This document shows positions 1-4,297 of a stretch of 7,144 bases of DNA, in pieces. This DNA is from an uncultured Ruminococcus sp. Its GTDB lineage: Bacteria > Bacillota_A > Clostridia > Oscillospirales > Ruminococcaceae. Made by a program: the position numbers and the translations under genes. Position 1 is the stretch's first letter, and each line of letters begins with the position of its first letter. Location of the stretch: the NCBI GenBank assembly GCA_946629405.1, contig CAMOXW010000056.1, positions 1 through 7,144 on the forward strand. The letters are read 5' to 3'. The notes under the pieces were generated by a model. The model was not told the origin of the DNA, searched no databases, and saw nothing but the letters and a program-made list of their open reading frames with translations.

Positions 1-1
1 C

Positions 2-1240
2 CTCGCTGAATTCGCCAATACCGTTCCCTCGAAGCTCACTGCCTTCTCGAAATCTGTCTCCAAGAAGATCGATGCCAAGGAGTACAAGGAGCTCTCCGAT
101 GCAAGGTACGCTACCCGCGAATTTGCAGAAAGCTCAAAGATAGATCAGGTCGATCTTGTCAACCTTGCCCTTAATGTCGGCACCGATGAGGGCAAGCAGC
201 TCGCGGATGCACTCCGCGGCGCTGTGAAGTACAACCGTACCTCGACAAATATGACCAATGCTTACGGAGTTTCGATCTACTTCCCGTACAAGCGTACATC
301 CTACGTTGACCCTGCCTGCTCGACCTACAGCCAGATAGGTATGGACAATGAGTATTCCAAGTGCATAAAGCAGTTTGCAAAGCTTGAAACGAGCGGTCAG
401 ATAGCTGCCGGCGGTTCGACCTCTGCGGCAGGCTCGCTTTTTGGACTCGGCGGTTCATCCGGCTCATCCGGCAGCTCTGACGTCATCACCCAGCTTCTCG
501 GTTCGTTCCTCAGCGGAAGCTCCGGCAGAAGCATCGACGGACTTGACAGGTCGAACATCGGCTTCATGTCGGAGGGGGACAATGCTGAAACTGCCGACTA
601 TCTTGCTGACCATTACTTTGACCCGACCAATCTCGTATGGGAGGAGCGTGACGGCAAGTACGTCATGGAGCTTCCCGAGGAGCAGCTTGACATGGTACAC
701 GCTATCGACATGAACCTTTTCTATGACGACGGCACCGGATTTGTTGATCTTGGTCTGGACAATCTCTTTACCATAGACGGAAATACTGTCATTGCCGATA
801 CCGACCGCACATGGCTTTCGATAAACGGTCAGACTGTCGCCTACTATCACACTGATACAGTCACTGATCCTGACGGCAAGCGCGTTGATATGGGCTATGT
901 TCCGGCATTTCTCAACGGCGACAGAGTTAAGCTCATCATCTGTCTTGAGGACGGCGAGGGCTTCATCGCAGGCGCTTCGACCGATTACAAAAACGGCGAG
1001 ACCGATACCTGCCCGAAGAATTCCACAGAGCTCCAGCCCGGCGACAAGCTCGATTTCATCTGCGATTATTACTCATATGATATGGAATATCAGGACAGCT
1101 ACTACCTCGGTGAGACCATGACTGTCACGGACGATATGACAGTTTCCAACACCGTTATCACCGACGGTGAGCTGCGTATCACCTATCTGTTCACCGATAT
1201 CTACGATCAGGAATACTGGTCGGAGGCTATAATCAAGTAA
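2..1240 (+). CDS. Clostripain-related (C11 family) cysteine peptidase, 5'-truncated
   Basis: The reading frame is open from base 2 to the TAA at 1238-1240 (412 residues), so the start lies upstream; an in-frame GTG at 224 is not a credible start because homologous-looking coding sequence precedes it. The first ~125 residues match the end of a clostripain (C11) peptidase domain: a helical stretch reading DQVDLVNLALNVGT, then YNRTSTN and the typical strand GVSIYFPYK, then a helix with GMDNEYSKCIKQFA. The catalytic His and Cys would be in the missing N-terminal part. A Gly/Ser/Ala-rich linker follows (about bases 396-540, GGSSGSSGSSD), then a ~230-residue acidic, tyrosine-rich, probably beta-rich C-terminal region that I do not recognise. 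C11 enzymes cleave after Arg/Lys and are usually exported or surface-held; location cannot be judged without the N-terminus. It lies 60 bp before the DUF4317 gene with no terminator between, so shared transcription is possible. Confidence 0.85.
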   Translation, partial: LAEFANTVPSKLTAFSKSVSKKIDAKEYKELSDARYATREFAESSKIDQVDLVNLALNVGTDEGKQLADALRGAVKYNRTSTNMTNAYGVSIYFPYKRTSYVDPACSTYSQIGMDNEYSKCIKQFAKLETSGQIAAGGSTSAAGSLFGLGGSSGSSGSSDVITQLLGSFLSGSSGRSIDGLDRSNIGFMSEGDNAETADYLADHYFDPTNLVWEERDGKYVMELPEEQLDMVHAIDMNLFYDDGTGFVDLGLDNLFTIDGNTVIADTDRTWLSINGQTVAYYHTDTVTDPDGKRVDMGYVPAFLNGDRVKLIICLEDGEGFIAGASTDYKNGETDTCPKNSTELQPGDKLDFICDYYSYDMEYQDSYYLGETMTVTDDMTVSNTVITDGELRITYLFTDIYDQEYWSEAIIK

Positions 1241-1300
1241 AATATACAAATATATTGCCAGCATCTGATTTCTAACTTCGTAAAAGGAAAGGATTTATAC

Positions 1301-2428
1301 ATGAACAAAAAGGAAACAGCAGAGATCAAGAAGAATTTTTCAGACAAGAGCGGATTCTTTATCATGGAGCGCGTGCTCACGGCGTTTGTTGACGCTGAGA
1401 AAAACCTCCGCTACCACAATATCAGCTCCTGCCTGACCATGCCGGTCGAGGAGCACGATGTATACGACGAGACACTGAAGAAGGTGCTCAATACCAACGT
1501 CGGCAAATCGTTCGTTGAGTATGAATTTCCCAACGAGGCTTATGATGAGGGAAAGCCGCAGAATATCCTCTATTCTCTCCTGAGCTCCGAGCTGAAGGAC
1601 GAGACAGTCTGCGAGGATTACCTCAACCATATCGCCAACAATCTTGTCTATGAGGGACCCTACGCCGTAATTACTGCCTACTGCTGCTATACGATACGCA
1701 AAAAGGACAAGAACGATGAGTTTGCCGACGGTGAGGACGAGCTCTACAAGTACATAATCACTGCGGTATGCCCCGTGAATACCAGCAGCGACGGCTTTGT
1801 TTTCGACTCCTTCAACAACGAGATAACCAAGAAGATGAACACCGAGCTCATCATCAGCAAAGCCCCGTCGGACGGCTTCCTCTATCCCGTTTTCAGCAAC
1901 CGCAGCACAGACGTGAACCATGTGATGCACTATACGAAGTCGGCCTCGAAGCCAAATATCTCGTTTGTTGAGGACGTCCTCGGCTGCACCTTTGTGATGT
2001 CTGCTGAGAACGAGAAGGCAAGCTTCCAGAACATCCTCAAAAGTGTCGTAGGCGACGACCTTGACTATATGCTCATCAAGACTGTCAACGAGAAGATACA
2101 GGAGGTCGTTGATGACAACAAGGACGACACCGAAAAGGCGGTTATCGACAATGCCTCGCTCAAAAACATACTCAGTGACATAGGCGTTCCCGAGGAGCGT
2201 GTGCAGATGGTCGAGCCGGTCTACGAGAAGGTATGCGGCACCGCTCCGCTGACTGCTGCTAACATAGTCGAAACAAAGACTGTGCTGTCCTCACCCGGTA
2301 TTACCGTGAATATCAAGCCCTCCGCTGCTGACAAGGTCAGAACGAGCGTTGTTGACGGCAGAAGATGCCTGCTGATCGACATCGACGACCCCACTATTGA
2401 AATAAACGGTCTCCCTGTCACACTCTGA
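1301..2428 (+). CDS. DUF4317 domain-containing protein, function unknown
   Basis: This is a complete 375-residue protein. The ATG at 1301 is preceded by AAAAGGAAAGGA (1282-1293) with a 7-nt spacer, which fixes the start. The N-terminus MNKKETAEIKKNF, the overall length and the ending IEINGLPVTL match my recollection of DUF4317, a family found mostly in Clostridia and without an assigned activity. There is no signal peptide and no membrane segment; the protein is acidic and soluble-looking, so probably cytoplasmic. Residues 1-230 look mixed alpha/beta; residues ~240-320 are helical and charged (KIQEVVDDNKDD); the last ~45 residues look like a small beta unit (ITVNIKP...CLLIDIDD). The stop sits 14 bp before the next ATG and runs into that gene's ribosome binding site, so the two are almost certainly translated from one mRNA. 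I cannot infer a function beyond the family name. Confidence 0.8.
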   Translation: MNKKETAEIKKNFSDKSGFFIMERVLTAFVDAEKNLRYHNISSCLTMPVEEHDVYDETLKKVLNTNVGKSFVEYEFPNEAYDEGKPQNILYSLLSSELKDETVCEDYLNHIANNLVYEGPYAVITAYCCYTIRKKDKNDEFADGEDELYKYIITAVCPVNTSSDGFVFDSFNNEITKKMNTELIISKAPSDGFLYPVFSNRSTDVNHVMHYTKSASKPNISFVEDVLGCTFVMSAENEKASFQNILKSVVGDDLDYMLIKTVNEKIQEVVDDNKDDTEKAVIDNASLKNILSDIGVPEERVQMVEPVYEKVCGTAPLTAANIVETKTVLSSPGITVNIKPSAADKVRTSVVDGRRCLLIDIDDPTIEINGLPVTL

Positions 2429-2436
2429 GGAAGGAG
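2428..2436 (+). promoter_or_regulatory. Strong ribosome binding site overlapping the upstream stop codon
   Basis: AGGAAGGAG begins with the last base of the TGA stop of the DUF4317 gene (2426-2428) and lies 6 nt before the ATG at 2443. It fixes that start, although the frame stays open further upstream, and suggests coupled translation of the two genes. Confidence 0.8.
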
Positions 2437-2442
2437 TTTTTT

Positions 2443-3492
2443 ATGGGAAAATGGAAGGGAGCAGTCCTCAATATGAGGGCTCTGCTCAATAAGTATGAAC
2501 CCAACAAGATCACGGAGCTGCGTTCAGCACACAAGAACCTTGTTTACCGCGTACTGCCGCAGTTCTACAAACTTGAACCTGAGGCTGAGAAGCTCTTTGG
2601 ACCTTATCTTGACGATATTATCGACGAGATATGCGCTCCCGACCGCGACGGCGACCGCGAAAACGGCACCGGAAGGCATTATTACTGTGCGTGCAGCTCA
2701 TTCGGCACTCCGCAGCGCACCGTCGGCACATATTTCAAGAACGGCATAATCCGTTTCGCACCGAGCGCCCGTACCTTCATGGAGGAGGACTACACTATGG
2801 CGCTTACGATGTACAGAGCCGGCTTTGTTCCGGAGGCTATGCTGTATTTCTCACGCTCGATGCATATGCTGCAGGATATGTGCTGTCTTCCCCACGCCAC
2901 AAGATTCACCTATTATTCGCCGAAAAAGAAGATGCACCGCGCCTATGAGGATCTTGCAAAGATGATGTACCCGGACTTCGTACCGGAGCGGGAGATAGAG
3001 GAGAAGGACTTCCACCTCCTCGACGACAGAAGAAGCTTCGCGCGCGCTGTGAATGGCTTTGTGAAGGCGGTGCCGCAGGAGATACCGCTGCTGCTGACCG
3101 ACCCGGAATTTGCGATTACCCACAGGCTGTATGAGACCGAAAAGGCGGTTGCATCCATGTTCATGCGCTTCTGGGAGGACATTAACGGCAAAAGCAGCTA
3201 CCCGCAGCTTATCACAGACGGGATGAAGTTCAGGATAATGCACGATCTCCCGCCGCTCTCCGCTAAGGTCACGAAGAAGGGCATAATGTTCACCAACAAC
3301 GGCAGAAGATGCGCTCTTGACCTCGGATTCGGAAGAAGGGCTGTATTGTTCAGGGCAGCTCACCGCGGCGGCGGAAGATTCACCTTTGCGCCGCTCAGCG
3401 AAGTTGAAGGAAGGGTCGTGAGTCTTACCACCGGCAGGCTCGTGCCGTTTGACCCGGGCAGGGAAGACATCTTTGCCAGAATAATAAAATAG
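2443..3492 (+). CDS. Zinc-dependent phospholipase C/P1-nuclease-fold protein, apparently cytoplasmic
   Basis: This is a 349-residue protein. Residues 141-169 carry H141-x3-D145-x5-H151-x13-H165-x3-E169. That is exactly the spacing of the zinc ligands H118, D122, H128, H142 and E146 of Bacillus cereus phospholipase C, and the local sequence also resembles it (SMHMLQDM...PHATRFT against SLHYLGDV...MHAANFT). H79 in GRHYY fits ligand H69, H30 fits H14, and D67 may fit D55. The family hydrolyses phosphoester bonds in phospholipids or nucleic acids at a tri-zinc centre. Two features are odd. No signal peptide is visible, and the mature N-terminal Trp that binds zinc in secreted enzymes has no counterpart, the only nearby Trp being W4. 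Residues ~260-349 form an extra Arg/Gly-rich, strand-like C-terminal region that is not recognisably a PLAT/C2 domain. The gene follows the DUF4317 gene by 14 bp and ends at a terminator. The fold is likely; substrate and activity are unknown. Confidence 0.72.
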   Translation: MGKWKGAVLNMRALLNKYEPNKITELRSAHKNLVYRVLPQFYKLEPEAEKLFGPYLDDIIDEICAPDRDGDRENGTGRHYYCACSSFGTPQRTVGTYFKNGIIRFAPSARTFMEEDYTMALTMYRAGFVPEAMLYFSRSMHMLQDMCCLPHATRFTYYSPKKKMHRAYEDLAKMMYPDFVPEREIEEKDFHLLDDRRSFARAVNGFVKAVPQEIPLLLTDPEFAITHRLYETEKAVASMFMRFWEDINGKSSYPQLITDGMKFRIMHDLPPLSAKVTKKGIMFTNNGRRCALDLGFGRRAVLFRAAHRGGGRFTFAPLSEVEGRVVSLTTGRLVPFDPGREDIFARIIK

Positions 3493-3498
3493 TCCACC

Positions 3499-3537
3499 TT
3501 TACCGGCAGAATAGGAACTGCCGGTAAATTTATTTTT
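3499..3537 (+). terminator. Intrinsic terminator after the DUF4317/phospholipase-like pair
   Basis: A perfect 11-bp stem, TTTACCGGCAG (3499-3509) with CTGCCGGTAAA (3518-3528), encloses an 8-nt loop and is followed by TTTATTTTT. It starts 7 bp after the TAG stop. The stem begins with three A:T pairs around a GC core, as in typical Rho-independent terminators, and should end the upstream transcript. Confidence 0.9.
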
Positions 3538-3559
3538 AAGCAGCTTTTGGATATTCTGC

Positions 3560-3594
3560 ACACGCAAAATTGCGATGTTTTGTGTGTTTCAGCT
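3560..3594 (+). terminator. Possible second, weaker hairpin
   Basis: ACACGCAAAA (3560-3569) can pair with TTTTGTGTGT (3578-3587) in RNA, with one G-U pair and an 8-nt loop. A run of T occurs only about 8 nt after the stem (3595-3601), so this would be a poor terminator. It may act as a backup, or may be chance in AT-rich DNA. Confidence 0.3.
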
Positions 3595-3621
3595 ATTTTT
3601 TGCTAAGTTGGCAGAAAAAAC

Positions 3622-3650
3622 TTTACAATCTGTTAATAATGTGTTATCAT
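3622..3650 (+). promoter_or_regulatory. Promoter P1 (extended -10, SigA-type)
   Basis: TTTACA (3622-3627), a 17-nt spacer and TATCAT (3645-3650), with TG at 3642-3643 giving an extended -10. Transcription would start near 3656-3658, upstream of the inverted repeat, and would copy the whole rod into RNA. Its sequence is closely similar to P3 further downstream. Confidence 0.6.
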
Positions 3651-3710
3651 ATACAGTGAGCTTTAGAATTGTATTTTGAAAAAACGGGTAAATAACAAAA
3701 AAGGTGTTCG

Positions 3711-3806
3711 ATGGGTGTGGGCTTTTGCGTAATTGCCCCACCTCACAGCGGGGAGAAAAGTCAAGACCGCCATGAAATGGCGCTCGTCCTGGTCTTGACA
3801 TTGTGA
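3711..3806 (+). CDS. Possible 31-residue leader peptide
   Basis: ATG at 3711 opens a 31-codon frame ending in TGA at 3804-3806. AAGGTG (3701-3706) lies 4 nt before it and could serve as a ribosome binding site, and promoter P1 would place it about 54 nt into a transcript. The product begins MGVGFCVIAPPHSGEK and ends MALVLVLTL. It has no Trp codons and no run of a single amino acid, so a classic attenuation leader is not indicated. It lies wholly across the inverted repeat, whose pairing constrains the sequence, so the frame may be accidental. I know of no similar peptide. Confidence 0.2.
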   Translation: MGVGFCVIAPPHSGEKSQDRHEMALVLVLTL

Positions 3807-3847
3807 GCCGCTGTGATATAATGGCAATTTGCGAACGCGCAACCACA
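3716..3847. repeat. 132-bp imperfect inverted repeat able to fold into one long rod
   Basis: Six nested helices are readable: TGTGG/CCACA (3716-3720 with 3843-3847), TTGCG/CGCAA (3725-3729 with 3838-3842), AATTGCC/GGCAATT (3731-3737 with 3823-3829), TCACAGCGG/CCGCTGTGA (3743-3751 with 3808-3816), GTCAAGACC/GGTCTTGAC (3760-3768 with 3791-3799), and apical GCCAT/ATGGC around GAA (3769-3781). That is 40 perfect base pairs, separated by internal loops of which one is symmetric (8 by 8). No flanking target-site duplication or transposon end was seen. It could be a structured RNA or leader copied from P1, or a DNA operator array. The pairing itself is certain; the role is not known. Confidence 0.75.
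3795..3822 (+). promoter_or_regulatory. Promoter P2: full-consensus extended -10 promoter inside the inverted repeat
   Basis: TTGACA (3795-3800), a 16-nt spacer and TATAAT (3817-3822), with TG at 3814-3815. Both hexamers are perfect SigA consensus. The start would be near 3829-3831. The -35 lies almost wholly in the GTCAAGACC/GGTCTTGAC helix, and the -10 is exactly the unpaired strand between two other helices. As plain DNA this should be the strongest promoter in the window, unless it is repressed. Confidence 0.7.
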
Positions 3848-3875
3848 TAAAAGGTTAGATACCCAAAAAAACTTC

Positions 3876-3904
3876 TTTACTTTTGCGTAATAATGTGCTA
3901 AAAT
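3876..3904 (+). promoter_or_regulatory. Promoter P3 of the TrpR-like gene (extended -10)
   Basis: TTTACT (3876-3881), a 17-nt spacer and TAAAAT (3899-3904), with TG at 3896-3897. Transcription would start near 3911-3913, leaving a leader of about 55 nt before the ATG at 3967. It shares CTTTAC and TAATAATGTG in register with P1. Confidence 0.6.
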
Positions 3905-3966
3905 GTAATTGCAGGTATCGTACCGCTATTTTGTATTAAGCCCTCGCGGCAGACTGGAGTTACACT

Positions 3967-4269
3967 ATGATCGATAAAATAAAATCTGACAGCATGGATC
4001 TGCTCTTTGAGGCAGTCCTCACACTCGAGACCATTGACGACTGCTATAAATTCTTCGATGACCTCTGCACAAGCATCGAGCTCAAATCCTTCGCTCAGCG
4101 TCTTCACGTCGCAAAGCTTCTCGACGAGCACAGGGTCTATAACAGCATCGTCACCGAAACAGGCGCAAGCACCGCCACTATCAGCCGTGTCAACCGCTCA
4201 CTCAAGGACGGGAATGACGGCTATAATATAGTTTTTGACAGATTGAAGAAGAAAGATCTGCTTAAATAA
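3967..4269 (+). CDS. yerC: YerC/YecD-family TrpR-like DNA-binding regulator
   Basis: This is a 100-residue protein of the TrpR-related YerC/YecD family, normally about 100 residues, so it is complete. The ATG at 3967 is preceded by TGGAG (3955-3959) at a 7-nt spacing. Residues 10-55 give the helical core with the conserved ELKSFAQRLHVAKLL segment. Residues ~58-79 are the helix-turn-helix, with recognition helix STATISRVNRSL. The family is related to the Trp repressor fold and is thought to bind DNA as a dimer; its ligand and targets are largely unknown. The preceding region has three promoter-like elements and a large dyad, reasonable places for autoregulation, though no TrpR-type operator is recognisable. 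Only 28 bp separate it from the cellulase gene, so they may form an operon. The family assignment is firm; a role in cellulase control is inference from position alone. Confidence 0.9.
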   Translation: MIDKIKSDSMDLLFEAVLTLETIDDCYKFFDDLCTSIELKSFAQRLHVAKLLDEHRVYNSIVTETGASTATISRVNRSLKDGNDGYNIVFDRLKKKDLLK

Positions 4270-4297
4270 CTGTATATTTTTTGAAAGGAATGTTCAT

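Larger units (their letters stand above)
3538..3966 (+). other. Gene-poor, signal-rich intergenic region upstream of the TrpR-like gene
   Basis: No convincing protein gene is present; open frames on either strand are short or overlap the inverted repeat. The region holds a weak hairpin (3560-3587), three tandem rightward promoter-like elements, a 132-bp rod-forming inverted repeat, a possible 31-codon leader ORF and the ribosome binding site TGGAG (3955-3959). It is visibly more AT-rich than the genes on either side, apart from the repeat itself. Confidence 0.8.

Noticed and set aside
1241..1256. AATATA/TATATT dyad after the peptidase gene
   Set aside because: A 6-bp all-AT stem without a GC core or T-run cannot act as an intrinsic terminator.
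1340..1930. Long minus-strand frame (196 residues) opposite the DUF4317 gene; a similar one at 2851-3567
   Set aside because: Both lie antisense to well-supported genes and have no family features. They are shadows of the coding strand's codon pattern.
3589..3846. Minus-strand 85-residue open frame in the intergenic region
   Set aside because: It runs across the promoters and the inverted repeat, no good ribosome binding site was seen, and the product resembles no family I know. It is probably an accident of the repeat.
3716..3847. Annotating the rod as canonical 6S RNA
   Set aside because: The bubble-in-a-rod shape is suggestive, but I cannot match the conserved 6S sequence features, no terminator follows, and a closing stem to the P1 start is not evident. 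It is kept as a hypothesis only.
3716..3847. Inverted repeat as a miniature transposable element
   Set aside because: No target-site duplication or known transposase end was found, only one copy is visible, and the ends are short and imperfect.
3911..3926. Sequence AGGTATCGTACCGC resembling a T-box motif
   Set aside because: It lacks the TGGNACCGCG core, a specifier stem and a following terminator. It also begins at the predicted P3 start site.
4222..4268. TATAAT (4222-4227) and TTGACA (4235-4240) near the end of the TrpR-like gene as a cellulase promoter
   Set aside because: The hexamers are in the wrong order for each other, and neither has a partner at 16-18 nt spacing.
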